Source: Acetoanaerobium pronyense (GTDB taxonomy: Bacteria > Bacillota > Clostridia > Peptostreptococcales > Filifactoraceae). Taken from it: a DNA stretch of 64,000 bases. This document shows, piece by piece, positions 45,747 to 55,095 of this stretch. The notes beneath the pieces were generated by a model that ran no database searches, was not told where the DNA came from, and saw only the letters and a list, made by a program, of their open reading frames with translations. The number at the start of each line of letters is the position of its first letter. The first letter of the stretch is position 1. The stretch lies in NCBI RefSeq assembly GCF_017874355.1, contig NZ_JAGGLI010000003.1, positions 1 to 64,000 on the forward strand. The letters run 5' to 3'. Both the position numbers and the translations under genes were made by a program.

Positions 45747-46769
45747 TTATTGTTTTATATCTATATTAAAGATATCCTCTGTTTCGTGTTTTTTGGTTCT
45801 TCCCATAAGGCTTTTTACTGATTCCTTTACATCTTTGTTTTCATACAAAACTCTGTAAATTTCTTTTGTTATAGGCATATCAACATTTTTTTCTTTAGCA
45901 AGATTATATGCAACTTCGGTTGCTGTAATCCCTTCCACTACCATATGAATTTCCTTTAAGGTTTCTTCTAGAGAATACCCTTTGCCTATTAATATTCCTG
46001 CTCTTCTGTTTCTAGAGTGAGATGATGTGCAAGTAACTATTAAATCCCCAATACCAGAAAGCCCTGCAAAGGTAGATATCTGGCCTCCTAGGCTAGCTCC
46101 AAGCCTTGTTATTTCAGTAATCCCTCTAGTCATTATTGCTGCCTTGGTATTATCACCATATCCAAGTCCATCTATTATACCTACTCCGAAGGCAATAATA
46201 TTTTTTAGAGCACCTCCAAGTTCTACGCCTAGAACATCTGGATTTGTATATACTCTAAAATATTCATTGCTAAATATATCTTGAATGTATTCGGCTTTAG
46301 ATATATCATTTGAGGCAGCTACCACAGTAGTGGGCATCTTCATTGCAACTTCTTCAGCATGAGAGGGTCCTGATAAAACCACAAAAGGATTGTCAGAAAG
46401 TACGCTATTTACTACTTGAGATATCCTAAGATTTGTTCCTTTTTCAAGTCCCTTGGCAACATTTACAATTACAGCTTCTTTTTTTACATAGTTTTTAATT
46501 GACTCGGCTACGTTGCGGACTTGCTGTGAAGATACAGCCATAACAGCTACATCTGCACTTTCTACCGCTTCCTTAATTTCATCAGTAATTATGATATCAT
46601 TAGGTATTTTTATATCCCCAAGATAATTTTTGTTCGTTCTATTATTTTTCATTTCATCAATCTGTTCTTTTCTTCTAGCATAAAGACTTACTTCGTACCC
46701 TTTATCAGATAAAAGTATGGCAAGGGCAGTTCCCCAGCTTCCGGCTCCTATTATAGATATTTTTTCCAT
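45747..46769 (-). CDS. gpsA: Glycerol-3-phosphate dehydrogenase [NAD(P)+]
   Basis: GpsA makes sn-glycerol 3-phosphate for phospholipids. The N-terminal Rossmann motif GAGSWGTALAIL starts at residue 7; VLSGPSHAEE near 138 and the C-terminal LGGALKNIIAFG and NTKAAIMTRG motifs are present, with the catalytic Lys in the former. The length of 340 residues is normal. It is the last gene of the DUF512-der-plsY-gpsA unit and is the partner of the next enzyme, PlsY. Confidence 0.96.
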   Translation of the reverse strand: MEKISIIGAGSWGTALAILLSDKGYEVSLYARRKEQIDEMKNNRTNKNYLGDIKIPNDIIITDEIKEAVESADVAVMAVSSQQVRNVAESIKNYVKKEAVIVNVAKGLEKGTNLRISQVVNSVLSDNPFVVLSGPSHAEEVAMKMPTTVVAASNDISKAEYIQDIFSNEYFRVYTNPDVLGVELGGALKNIIAFGVGIIDGLGYGDNTKAAIMTRGITEITRLGASLGGQISTFAGLSGIGDLIVTCTSSHSRNRRAGILIGKGYSLEETLKEIHMVVEGITATEVAYNLAKEKNVDMPITKEIYRVLYENKDVKESVKSLMGRTKKHETEDIFNIDIKQ

Positions 46770-46783
46770 ATAGATCCTCCTAG

Positions 46784-47380
46784 CTATGCTTTTTCTCCTA
46801 TTTTTCTTTCTTTCCCTTTTAAAAGTCTAGATATATTTTCTCTATGGGTATATATTACAAAGCATGTCAAAATCAAGGCTGTAATTATAACTCTTAATTC
46901 TCCTCTACCAGAATATATTAAAAGGGGAAGTATTGCTATACCAGTTATTGATCCTAGTGATACATATCTAAATTTAAATATTAGAGCAACTCCAAGTAAT
47001 GTAGCTATTATAGTAAATATAGGGGCTATTACAATCATTGCACCTATTGAAGTAGCTACTCCTTTTCCACCTTTAAATCCTAGAAAAACTGGGAATACGT
47101 GACCAAAAACTACAGCAATTACAGTGATAGATGCTAGGTCTTGTCCTCCAAGATAGTACCCAACTAGACCTCCTAAAATTCCTTTTCCCATATCTGCTAA
47201 AAAAACTATAAGTGCAAACTTCTTTCCTAAAATCCTAAGTGCATTAGTGGCCCCAGCATTTCCAGAACCGTGCTCTCTGATATCAATTTTTCCGTATTTT
47301 TTTCCAATTATATAAGAGGGGGATATATTTCCTATTAAATAAGCAATTAATATCCCAAGTACTATAAAAGTCATATCCAT
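46784..47380 (-). CDS. plsY: Glycerol-3-phosphate acyltransferase PlsY
   Basis: This membrane enzyme transfers an acyl group from acyl-phosphate to glycerol 3-phosphate. The 198-residue protein has five to seven membrane helices and conserved loops GNISPSYIIGK, GSGNAGATNALR near residue 40, and GFKGGKGVATSIG near 105. I chose the ATG at 47380, with AGGAGG 8 bases upstream; a TTG precedes it. It lies between der and gpsA. Confidence 0.95.
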   Translation of the reverse strand: MDMTFIVLGILIAYLIGNISPSYIIGKKYGKIDIREHGSGNAGATNALRILGKKFALIVFLADMGKGILGGLVGYYLGGQDLASITVIAVVFGHVFPVFLGFKGGKGVATSIGAMIVIAPIFTIIATLLGVALIFKFRYVSLGSITGIAILPLLIYSGRGELRVIITALILTCFVIYTHRENISRLLKGKERKIGEKA

Positions 47381-47392
47381 CAACTACACCTC

Positions 47393-48709
47393 CTAGTCCC
47401 TGCCTTTTTCTCGTATGTAGATTTTAATCGGTGTACCTTCAAACCCAAAATTCTCTCTTAATTTGTTTTCTATATATCTTTGATATGAGAAGTGGAAAAG
47501 CTCCTTTTCATTAACAAAAAGTGCGAAGGTAGGAGGTTTGACTCCAACCTGCGTTCCATAGTAAATCTTAAGTCTTTTTCCTTTATCAGATGGAGGCTGA
47601 TTTAATAGTACTGCTTCACCTATTACATCGTTTAGTACTCCAGTAGATACCCTCTTTGATGATTCTTCAAAAACAAAATCTATATTCTCTTGTATTTTAT
47701 TAAGTCTTTGATTTGTAAGTGCAGATACAAAGAGTATAGGAGCATAAAGCATAAATGGAAGCTCCTCCCTTACTGTTTTAGTATATGCCTTAACAGTGCT
47801 GTTGTCCTTTTCCAGAAGATCCCACTTATTCATAATAACAATGCTTGCCTTACCTGCGTCATGAGCAATTCCAGCAACCTTGCTATCCTGCTCAGTAATA
47901 CCTTCCTCTGAATCTACAACAATAAGAACCACATCTGCTCTTTCTACAGCAGTATAAGATCTAATTACAGAGTATTTTTCTATGTTGTCACTTACCTTGC
48001 TTTTTTTTCTGATTCCTGCAGTATCTATGAAAAGGTATTTTTTTCCATCCATTTCTATATATGTATCTATTGCATCCCTTGTGGTTCCTGCTATAGGACT
48101 TACAATAACCCTCTCTTCTCCAAGTATCTTATTTAGTATTGAGGATTTTCCTGCATTTGGCTTTCCAACTATAGCAACTTTTATAACATCCTCATCCATC
48201 TCTGTATCAGAGTCCTCTGGGAAGTTTTTGAAAATCTCATCAAGAAGATCCCCAGTACCAAGAGCTAGGGATGCCGATACTGGAATAGGCTCACCAAGTC
48301 CAAGCTCATAGAAATCATAAAAATAGTCAGGTATATTGTTATTGTCTATTTTATTTGCAACAAGAAGTACTGGCTTTTTAGTCTTCATAAGCATTATAGC
48401 TATTTCTCTGTCCTGAGGAGTCATTCCTAGTCTTCCATCAACCACAAAAAGAATAACATCTGCTGTATCCATTGCGAGTTCTGCTTGTTCTCTCATTTTC
48501 TGAGGAATAAGCTCATCTGTTTTAGTCTCTATACCACCTGTATCTATTATTGTAAAATATTTCCCTAACCACTCTGCTTCTGCATAAATTCTATCCCTTG
48601 TAACCCCTGGAGTGTCTTCCACAATTGAAATACGTTCCCCTGCCATCCTATTAAAAAGAGTTGATTTTCCCACATTAGGTCTTCCAACTATTGCTACTAT
48701 AGGTTTCAT
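47393..48709 (-). CDS. der: Ribosome-associated GTPase Der (EngA)
   Basis: Der is a double-domain GTPase needed for 50S ribosome assembly. Two P-loops are present: [13 protein letters not shown] near residue 8 and [13 protein letters not shown] near 182. Each G domain has DTGGIE or DTAGIRKKS and NKID or NKWD; a C-terminal KH-like domain follows (about 350-435). The length of 438 residues is normal. Confidence 0.96.
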   Translation of the reverse strand: MKPIVAIVGRPNVGKSTLFNRMAGERISIVEDTPGVTRDRIYAEAEWLGKYFTIIDTGGIETKTDELIPQKMREQAELAMDTADVILFVVDGRLGMTPQDREIAIMLMKTKKPVLLVANKIDNNNIPDYFYDFYELGLGEPIPVSASLALGTGDLLDEIFKNFPEDSDTEMDEDVIKVAIVGKPNAGKSSILNKILGEERVIVSPIAGTTRDAIDTYIEMDGKKYLFIDTAGIRKKSKVSDNIEKYSVIRSYTAVERADVVLIVVDSEEGITEQDSKVAGIAHDAGKASIVIMNKWDLLEKDNSTVKAYTKTVREELPFMLYAPILFVSALTNQRLNKIQENIDFVFEESSKRVSTGVLNDVIGEAVLLNQPPSDKGKRLKIYYGTQVGVKPPTFALFVNEKELFHFSYQRYIENKLRENFGFEGTPIKIYIREKGRD

Positions 48710-48719
48710 TTTCTACCTC

Positions 48720-50045
48720 CTATATTCCTACTACATTTTTTACAAAGCTTTTTCCATCAATCTCTGAAATCTGAACCTCTACATTTAAGGCCTTTTCCAA
48801 ATCTTTTATAGTTATATTGTCTAAAAATATATCTTCATCAGCCTTCATCATTGATCTAGGTATTAGTAATATATCTCCCAGATCTTGATCTTTGAGCTGA
48901 TTTATAATGTCAGAGCCTGTTATAAGCCCACTAACTGTAATTGTTTCTCCAAAGAATTCATTTTTTATTTTATATACCTTTACCTGAAGGCCTTCTACAA
49001 CTTTGCATAGTTTTTCTGAAATCTCAGATATAAAATTAAAAGCTGAAGTCCCAGTTGCAATGGAAATTTGTCTGCTAATTTTTTTATTTTGTATATCATT
49101 TATAGACTCTAAAAATTCAATTTCAAGCTTTTTTGTAAGACCTACTCCATTTTCAAGCTGTACAAAACCCTCATATTCATTTTCCTCTGGCATTTCATAG
49201 CCTGCCATCATATAAAACTCATCCGATAAAAATACAAATCTTGTTCCTAATTCCTTTAAAAGAGCTTCTTGTAATTTATGGATTTGATTTATAACAGCTA
49301 TGGAACTTTCTTTATCGAAAATTTCTACTGGATAAAGATTCTCTCTATATTTAGTAATTCCAATGGGTACTACTGCAACGCTATTTAAGTAAGGATGAAG
49401 TGTTTTAAGGTCATTTATAGTTTTTTCTAAGTTTTCCTCATCATTGAGATTTTTTACAAGAACAATCTGCCCATTCATTGTAATCTCTGCCTTTGCAAGC
49501 TTAGTCATATTTTCCAAAATATTTCCAGCAAATCTATTTCCCAGCATTTTTATTCTAAGGTCAGAGTCTGTAGTATGAATAGATATATTTACAGGGCTTA
49601 TCTTATATCTTATCATTTTCTCAATTTCTTTTTCTCCCATATTGGTCATTGTAATAAAATTACCTTGTAAAAAAGAAAGTCTAGAATCATCATCTTTAAA
49701 GTAAAGGGTATCTCTCATCCCTTGTGGAAGCTGATCAATAAAACAAAACACGCATTTATTTCTACAGGATTTAACAGAGTCTATTATAGGATTTTCAAAC
49801 TCTATTCCTATATCTTCATCAATTTCTTTTTCTATTTCAAATAATATAAGTTCATTTTCTTTGGTGAGTATTTCCATTTCTATATATTCATCACAGCATA
49901 AATATTTATATTCTATTATATCTTCAATTTTTTCGTTATTTATACTTACAAGTATGTCTCCAGGCTTTATTTCAAGTTCTTCTGCAATAGAGCCCTTCTC
50001 AATTTTTGTAATAATGTTTTTAAACTTTGTTTCATTTAATTCCAA
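48720..50045 (-). CDS. DUF512 radical-SAM-like protein with PDZ domain
   Basis: The protein has an N-terminal PDZ-like section (IAEELEIKPGDILVSIN) followed by a CxxxCxxC cluster CRNKCVFCFID and a DUF512 core with GNFITMTNM and HTTDSDLRIKML. The family is common in Clostridia next to der; the function is unknown. The frame is open to a GTG at 50111, but a promoter -10 overlaps that codon, so a TTG at 50045 with GGAG 8 bases upstream is more likely; a GTG at 50087 is a third option. Confidence 0.85.
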   Translation of the reverse strand: MELNETKFKNIITKIEKGSIAEELEIKPGDILVSINNEKIEDIIEYKYLCCDEYIEMEILTKENELILFEIEKEIDEDIGIEFENPIIDSVKSCRNKCVFCFIDQLPQGMRDTLYFKDDDSRLSFLQGNFITMTNMGEKEIEKMIRYKISPVNISIHTTDSDLRIKMLGNRFAGNILENMTKLAKAEITMNGQIVLVKNLNDEENLEKTINDLKTLHPYLNSVAVVPIGITKYRENLYPVEIFDKESSIAVINQIHKLQEALLKELGTRFVFLSDEFYMMAGYEMPEENEYEGFVQLENGVGLTKKLEIEFLESINDIQNKKISRQISIATGTSAFNFISEISEKLCKVVEGLQVKVYKIKNEFFGETITVSGLITGSDIINQLKDQDLGDILLIPRSMMKADEDIFLDNITIKDLEKALNVEVQISEIDGKSFVKNVVGI

Positions 50046-50101
50046 AAAATCAACTCCATTTATTTTATCTACCCTATAGTTATCCACTAATCCATTACAA
50101 T

Positions 50102-50130
50102 ATAATATCACTTGTTAAAGCTTATGGCAA
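50102..50130 (-). promoter_or_regulatory. Promoter of the DUF512-der-plsY-gpsA unit
   Basis: The minus strand has -35 TTGCCA (50125-50130), 17 bases, and -10 TATTAT (50102-50107), giving a start near 50095. Confidence 0.6.
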
Positions 50131-50160
50131 TTTGTAAGATTATATGTCTTTATATTTCTC

Positions 50161-50201
50161 AAAAAAATAACCAGGACAAGGACTTTTTAATCCTTATCCT
50201 G
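50161..50201 (-). terminator. Terminator after the histidine kinase gene
   Basis: The eleven-base stem CAGGATAAGGA / TCCTTGTCCTG (50191-50201 with 50172-50182, one wobble) is followed on the minus strand by GTTATTTTTTT. The kinase stop codon lies inside it. Confidence 0.8.
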
Positions 50202-51461
50202 ATCAGAAAGGGGAATTTCCACTATAAATTCAGTATATTTTCCAACTTCGCTATTTACCTTGATTTTTCCCGAAAGTGAAATCACAATATGTTTTACAAT
50301 AGCTAGTCCAAGACCTGTACCGCCCGCTTTTTGACTTCTCGCCTTATCAACCCTATAAAATCTTTCGAAAACTCTTGATATATCTTCTTGAGGAATACCT
50401 ATTCCATCATCATGAATAGAAAAAAGAATCTTTCCGGCACTCTTTAGAAGATTAATTTTTATCTGTCCTCCTTGATTTGAATACTTTACTGCATTATCCA
50501 AAAGATTGAGTACAAGCTGAGTCAATATATCATGCTGGCAGTTTATTAGAATCTCCTCTTTGTTATAATTGAAATCTATTGATATATCTTTGGATTTTGC
50601 CATATTATCCATAAGGTTTATAGTATTTTTTACTATATCTACTATATTTACTTCATAGTTTGGTTTAGAACTCTGATTGTTTTCTATAAAGGAAAGTGTG
50701 AGTATATCATCTATTAGCCTTTGGAGCCTGTTTGACTCCATTTCTATGATTTCAAGAAACCTCATTCTAGTAGCTTTATTTATCCCTGAATTTGATTTTA
50801 ATGTTTCAACAAAGCCATTTATAGATGTAAGGGGAGTCTTTAGTTCATGGGTGACATTTGCCACAAAATCGCTTCTCATCCTTTCAAGTCTTACTTTATC
50901 TGTTACGTCTTCAATGTTTATTATTGAACCAATTATAATCTTTTTGTTATCATCCATCTTTATTGGATCTACGTTTATTTTATAATAAATACCATCTATT
51001 TCAAGCTCTGTCTCTTTACTTTTTCTAAGGTATACTAGTCCAAGAATAGAATCCAGCATCCTCTTATTTTTTATTATTTTCGTAAGGGGTACTCCCTCAT
51101 AATCAAAATCCTTATAGTCAAATATAGTCTGAGATGCTCTATTCATAAGCATTATATTTTCTTCAGAGTCAATCGCTATTATTCCATTGGAAATACTTTT
51201 TAATATAGCCTTAAGTTTAGCACTTCTGTCCTTAAGGGTTTCAATATTCTTGTTGATGTCCTCAGTCATAAGATTAAAGCTTTTTCCTGCTTTTCCAAGA
51301 TTTCCTGAAAGATTCGAAGATATTCTTATATTATAATTCCCTTCAGCTATCTTATCATAAGCCTGAGCCAGCTCTTTTATATGATTTTTAAGAACTAATA
51401 TATATCTGAGCATCAGAAAAAGTGCTCCAAACAGCAAGCTTATAATTAAATAATTATAAAT
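50187..51461 (-). CDS. Sensor histidine kinase (PhoR/WalK-like, single membrane segment)
   Basis: The protein has one N-terminal membrane helix, a HAMP-like segment (AYDKIAEGNYNIRISSNL), a PAS domain (ILKSISNGIIAIDSEEN), HisKA with the phosphorylated His in ANVTHELKTPLTS and an HATPase domain with NAVKYS and GTGLGLAIVKHI. No extracellular sensor domain is visible. The start is unusual: AAGGAGG at 51469-51475 best serves an ATT at 51461; the first standard start is a TTG at 51437, which lacks a ribosome site and shortens the membrane helix. Stop at 50187 is certain. Confidence 0.88.
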   Translation of the reverse strand: MYNYLIISLLFGALFLMLRYILVLKNHIKELAQAYDKIAEGNYNIRISSNLSGNLGKAGKSFNLMTEDINKNIETLKDRSAKLKAILKSISNGIIAIDSEENIMLMNRASQTIFDYKDFDYEGVPLTKIIKNKRMLDSILGLVYLRKSKETELEIDGIYYKINVDPIKMDDNKKIIIGSIINIEDVTDKVRLERMRSDFVANVTHELKTPLTSINGFVETLKSNSGINKATRMRFLEIIEMESNRLQRLIDDILTLSFIENNQSSKPNYEVNIVDIVKNTINLMDNMAKSKDISIDFNYNKEEILINCQHDILTQLVLNLLDNAVKYSNQGGQIKINLLKSAGKILFSIHDDGIGIPQEDISRVFERFYRVDKARSQKAGGTGLGLAIVKHIVISLSGKIKVNSEVGKYTEFIVEIPLSDQDKD

Positions 51462-51475
51462 ATTAGCTCCTCCTT

Positions 51476-52168
51476 TTATCTCAGCTTATAACCTACTCCG
51501 CGTATTGTTTCAATATATTTTGGCATTTTATCATTATCTTCTATCTTTTTTCTTAGATGTCTGATGTGGACATCTACAGTTCTTGTTTCTCCAAAATATT
51601 CATACCCCCATATCTTATCTAGGAGATAGTTTCTTGAAAGCACTTTTCCTTTATTTAATGCCAAGAGCTTTAAAAGTTCAAATTCTTTTAGAGTTAAATC
51701 TATCTTTTCATCTAATTTAAATGCTTCATAATTTTCAAGATCTATTTTAAGATCTCCCTCATCAATTATTTTAATTTCCGGCATTTTATCTGAAGATGAA
51801 TATCTTCTGCTAACGGCTTTTATTCTAGCCATAAGCTCCTTTACAGAAAAAGGCTTCGTCATATAATCATCAGCCCCTAGCTCAAGGCCTATTATTTTGT
51901 CTTTTTCCATATTTTTTGCAGTGAGCATTATTATAGGAGTTTCTTTAATTTCTTCATCTTCTCTTATTTTTTCACAGACTTTTGTACCATCAAGTATAGG
52001 AAGCATGAGATCTAAAAGTATAAGGGATGGTTTTATATCTTTTGCCATCTTAAGACCTTCCATACCATCATATGCACTATATACCTCATAACCTTTAAGC
52101 TCAAGATTGAACTTTATAAGTTCTACAATATTCTCTTCATCATCAACTATCAATATCTTTTTATTCAT
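51476..52168 (-). CDS. OmpR-family response regulator (PhoP/WalR type)
   Basis: The receiver domain (residues 1-120) has the phospho-accepting Asp in LILLDLMLP near residue 53 and the LELGADDYMTKPFS segment near 98; the C-terminal winged-helix DNA-binding domain ends in TVDVHIRHLRKKI...ETIRGVGYKLR. Sequence is nearer to PhoP than to WalR. The start is the ATG at 52168, with GGAGG 5 bases upstream; the frame opens at 52180. It is cotranscribed with the kinase, and its promoter contains phased direct repeats suitable for autoregulation. Confidence 0.93.
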   Translation of the reverse strand: MNKKILIVDDEENIVELIKFNLELKGYEVYSAYDGMEGLKMAKDIKPSLILLDLMLPILDGTKVCEKIREDEEIKETPIIMLTAKNMEKDKIIGLELGADDYMTKPFSVKELMARIKAVSRRYSSSDKMPEIKIIDEGDLKIDLENYEAFKLDEKIDLTLKEFELLKLLALNKGKVLSRNYLLDKIWGYEYFGETRTVDVHIRHLRKKIEDNDKMPKYIETIRGVGYKLR

Positions 52169-52190
52169 ATTAACCTCCATAGTGGTTTTT

Positions 52191-52241
52191 CAATTTTAAT
52201 TATATATTAAAATTGTTTAAGTTTTGTAAAGATATTGTTAA
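52191..52241 (-). promoter_or_regulatory. Response-regulator promoter with OmpR-type direct repeats
   Basis: On the plus strand TGTTTA (52214), TGTAAA (52225) and TGTTAA (52236) are spaced exactly 11 bases apart; on the coding strand they read TTAACA, TTTACA, TAAACA. A -10 TATAAT lies at 52199-52204 with no -35 at the right place, so the repeats cover about -22 to -49, as in activator-dependent Pho-type promoters. A dyad with arms CAATTTTAAT (52191-52200) and ATTAAAATTG (52206-52215) overlaps the -10. Confidence 0.65.
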
Positions 52242-52254
52242 TTAATCATTTTTA

Positions 52255-52719
52255 TTAAATCTTGTATTTTTCTCCCATAATATTTTTAAGTTCCTCTAAA
52301 AAGCTGTTTATATCTTTGAATTGTCTGTATACAGAGGCAAATCTAACATAACACACTTCATCTAGTTCTTTGAGACTTTCCATTACAAGTTCACCTATTT
52401 TGTCACTTGAAACTTCCCTTTGCATCATGTTTAATATATCTTTTTCAATTTCACTTACTACATTTTCCATCTGCTCAAGAGTTATTGGTCTTTTTTCACA
52501 AGACCTAACGATACCCTTTAATATTTTTTCTCTATCAAAATACTCTCTTGAACCATCTTTTTTTATAACCATAACGCTTACCTGCTCTATCTTTTCATAG
52601 GTTGTGAACCTTTTTTTGCAGTTTTCACATTCTCTTCTTCGCCTTATAGCGTTACCTTCTTCTGTTGGTCTTGAATCTACTACTTTAGACATTTCAAAAT
52701 TACAATAAGGACAATTCAA
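52255..52719 (-). CDS. nrdR: Transcriptional repressor NrdR
   Basis: NrdR senses dATP/ATP through an ATP-cone and represses ribonucleotide reductase genes. The zinc ribbon has C3, C6, C31 and C34; the ATP-cone (about residues 48-140) starts [17 protein letters not shown]. The length of 154 residues is normal. Likely targets in this window are the NrdR-like boxes upstream of nrdDG. It lies after ftsZ and before the response regulator. Confidence 0.96.
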   Translation of the reverse strand: MNCPYCNFEMSKVVDSRPTEEGNAIRRRRECENCKKRFTTYEKIEQVSVMVIKKDGSREYFDREKILKGIVRSCEKRPITLEQMENVVSEIEKDILNMMQREVSSDKIGELVMESLKELDEVCYVRFASVYRQFKDINSFLEELKNIMGEKYKI

Positions 52720-52781
52720 TTTTTTTCAACTCCTTTTGTTTATACTAAGATTTATTTTCTTGAAAATCAAGTCTAAAAGGA

Positions 52782-52823
52782 AAAAAAAGTCTTCCTGATA
52801 TTTGGTTTCAGGCAGACTTTTTT
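52782..52823 (-). terminator. Terminator after ftsZ
   Basis: The stem AAAAAGTCTTCCTGA / TCAGGCAGACTTTTT (about 52784-52798 with 52808-52822; one mismatch) is followed on the minus strand by a long T run. Confidence 0.8.
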
Positions 52824-52836
52824 GATTTATTATTTA

Positions 52837-53925
52837 TTATTTTTTATTTGTTCTTACAAGCCAAGGCGGAAGTTCAAAGTTTTCTACTTTTTCTTCTTCC
52901 TCAACTACCTCTTCTGTTGGACTTTTAGTCTCTGTTATATCGCTCGGGGAAAACTTAGGTATTTCTCCGTCAAATCCTGTAGCTATAACTGTAATGCTAA
53001 TTTCATCTCCAGCTTCATCACTATATGCCGTCCCTACTATAATTTCAGAATCTTCTCTATTAACAGCTTCTGTTATAAACCTAGAAGCTTCATTGAATTC
53101 ATGAATAGTAAAGCTGTCCTTAGAAGCAGTTACATTAAGAAGCACTGCCTTTGCACCTTTGACAGTTGTCTCAAGTAATGGACTATGAATAGCAGCCTTT
53201 GCAGCTTCAATAGCTCTGTTTTCTCCCTTAGCTTTTCCTGTGCCCATATGAGCTATTCCTCTATCTATCATAGTAGTTCTTACATCTGCAAAATCTACAT
53301 TTATAAGCCCTGGAACTTTTATTATATCTGTTATACCCTTCACACCTTGCTTTAATACTTCATTTGCCATTTCAAACGCATCTTCCATCTTAGTATCTTT
53401 TGATGATATTTCAAGTATTCTATCATTTGGAATAACTATTAAAGTATCTACATTTTTTTTAAGCTCTTCAATCCCTTTTTCTGCCTTTTTTAATTTTTGA
53501 GGACCTTCAAAAAAGAATGGTTTAGTAACTATTCCAACTGTCAGAATCCCAAGCTCTTTGGCAACTTTAGCTACTACAGGAGCTGCTCCCGTACCAGTTC
53601 CACCACCCATTCCTGCTGTTATAAATATCATGTCGGTACCATCAAGAGTAGATTTGATATCTTCAAGACTTTCCTCAGCAGCCTTTTGCCCTATTTCAGG
53701 GTTGGCTCCTGCTCCAAGCCCTCTTGTAAGCTTTTCTCCAATTTGAAGTTTAGTCTCAGCTTCTGATTTGTTTAATGCCTGAGAGTCAGTATTTACTGCT
53801 ATGTACTCAACTCCTACTATTCCCGCATGTATCATTCTATTAACGGCATTTCCTCCGCCACCGCCGACTCCTATTATTCTAATCTTTTCCTTGCTATCAC
53901 TTGTGCTTATATCAAATTGTAACAT
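52837..53925 (-). CDS. ftsZ: Cell division protein FtsZ
   Basis: FtsZ is the tubulin-like GTPase of the division ring. The tubulin signature [12 protein letters not shown] is near residue 107, with [14 protein letters not shown] at the start, and the T7 region NVDFADVRT near 208 binds GTP through the neighbouring monomer. The C-terminal tail ends in the conserved-looking ELPPWLVR, the peptide that binds SepF and FtsA. The length of 362 residues is normal. AGGAGG precedes the ATG. Confidence 0.98.
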   Translation of the reverse strand: MLQFDISTSDSKEKIRIIGVGGGGGNAVNRMIHAGIVGVEYIAVNTDSQALNKSEAETKLQIGEKLTRGLGAGANPEIGQKAAEESLEDIKSTLDGTDMIFITAGMGGGTGTGAAPVVAKVAKELGILTVGIVTKPFFFEGPQKLKKAEKGIEELKKNVDTLIVIPNDRILEISSKDTKMEDAFEMANEVLKQGVKGITDIIKVPGLINVDFADVRTTMIDRGIAHMGTGKAKGENRAIEAAKAAIHSPLLETTVKGAKAVLLNVTASKDSFTIHEFNEASRFITEAVNREDSEIIVGTAYSDEAGDEISITVIATGFDGEIPKFSPSDITETKSPTEEVVEEEEKVENFELPPWLVRTNKK

Positions 53926-54001
53926 GGTTTCCCTCCTCTTTGTTTTTGCCTATCTATTTTTAAAACTTACTTATATAGCAAAAATATAATTATACTGTAA
54001 T

Positions 54002-54373
54002 TTATTCTATATTACTTCTTGTTTTCCTCTTTTTTTCAATTAAAAATTTTTCAACTAAGCTTCTTCTAATGGCTGCAAAGTTCTGGAAGAGTCTTCCACC
54101 AAATACTATTATTGGAGCGTAGTAAAGGGGTACTCCCAACCTATCTCCTAGATATGCTAAAAATGCAGCAAGAAGCGCATTTGTGAAAAAACCAGTTATA
54201 AACATTATATTATTATAATGATTCTCCATAGAGGATCTAATAGCTCCAAAAACTGAATCCATTGCAGCAAGTATTGCTACAGATATATATAGAGAGTAGT
54301 TGTCTGAGTATGTAAATGGAATATAATACCCCACTACCACACCAAGAGCTAAACCTAATATGGCCCAAAGCAC
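54002..54373 (-). CDS. sbp: Small basic protein family (Sbp, DUF1290) membrane protein
   Basis: About 123 residues with three or four membrane helices; IPFTYSDNYSLYISVAIL and AAMDSVFGAIRS are family features. The C terminus is strongly basic. The function is unknown, but it is conserved between the DUF881 pair and ftsA-ftsZ in Firmicutes. I chose the GTG at 54373, 5 bases after AAGGTGA, just past the upstream stop; the frame opens at an ATG at 54409 inside the upstream gene. Confidence 0.88.
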   Translation of the reverse strand: MLWAILGLALGVVVGYYIPFTYSDNYSLYISVAILAAMDSVFGAIRSSMENHYNNIMFITGFFTNALLAAFLAYLGDRLGVPLYYAPIIVFGGRLFQNFAAIRRSLVEKFLIEKKRKTRSNIE

Positions 54374-54374
54374 T

Positions 54375-55091
54375 TTAATCACCTTCTCCCAAGTATTGTA
54401 AATCCTCATTTAATTTAAAGGCAGGTATTTTAATATCCTCTTCTTCATATACCCTAACATCAATTCCATAAATTGTAGTAAGTAGATAAGAGTACGATCC
54501 TATACCTGTTGTAATCTGTATTAAATCTTCAACTGGACCTATTGCCTCTAAAATAAATGGTTGACCATAAGTTCTACCATTTATTGTGATAGTAGGACCA
54601 CTGCATTTTATTTCAGATATACTTGATAATCTTTGACCATTAATTGCTATAGCTTCTGCTCCTGCAATTTTAAGGTCGTTTACTATATGAAGTACATCCT
54701 GATCATGTACTATTATATTGTTCGGGTTTTCTCCTTCTTTAAGCTCTCTATCTCCATCCCTAAGCTCTATTTTTATTCCTTTTCCATTTAAGGAGATTAC
54801 TCCTGCTGCCATTTTTAAAGATTTCTGATTTTCGCTTAAGGAGTTCAAAATAGAACCGCTATCTTCAAGTTCAGTTTCATATTCTTCTAATTCTTGCTTT
54901 CTTTGATATATAAGTTCATTTAGATTTTGAATGTCATTCTTTTCTAATTCAATTTGATTTTCGATTTCCATAATCGATTTTAATGTTACGAGTCCATTGT
55001 TTCCATTAAAACTTTTAACCTGCAATGCTATGATAATTCCAAGTAGAAACGCCATAAAAACCAAGGTGTTGATTTTTTTGTTTTTAGCCAT
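54375..55091 (-). CDS. DUF881 family protein (copy 2, YlxX-like)
   Basis: The 238-residue protein has one N-terminal membrane helix (about residues 8-24), a coiled-coil section (about 40-80) and the extracellular DUF881 domain with AGAEAIAINGQRLS and GPTITINGRTYG. The family lies in division clusters (ylxW and ylxX in Bacillus); its function is unknown. It starts 4 bases after the first copy and runs into sbp. Confidence 0.9.
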   Translation of the reverse strand: MAKNKKINTLVFMAFLLGIIIALQVKSFNGNNGLVTLKSIMEIENQIELEKNDIQNLNELIYQRKQELEEYETELEDSGSILNSLSENQKSLKMAAGVISLNGKGIKIELRDGDRELKEGENPNNIIVHDQDVLHIVNDLKIAGAEAIAINGQRLSSISEIKCSGPTITINGRTYGQPFILEAIGPVEDLIQITTGIGSYSYLLTTIYGIDVRVYEEEDIKIPAFKLNEDLQYLGEGD

Positions 55092-55095
55092 ATCT

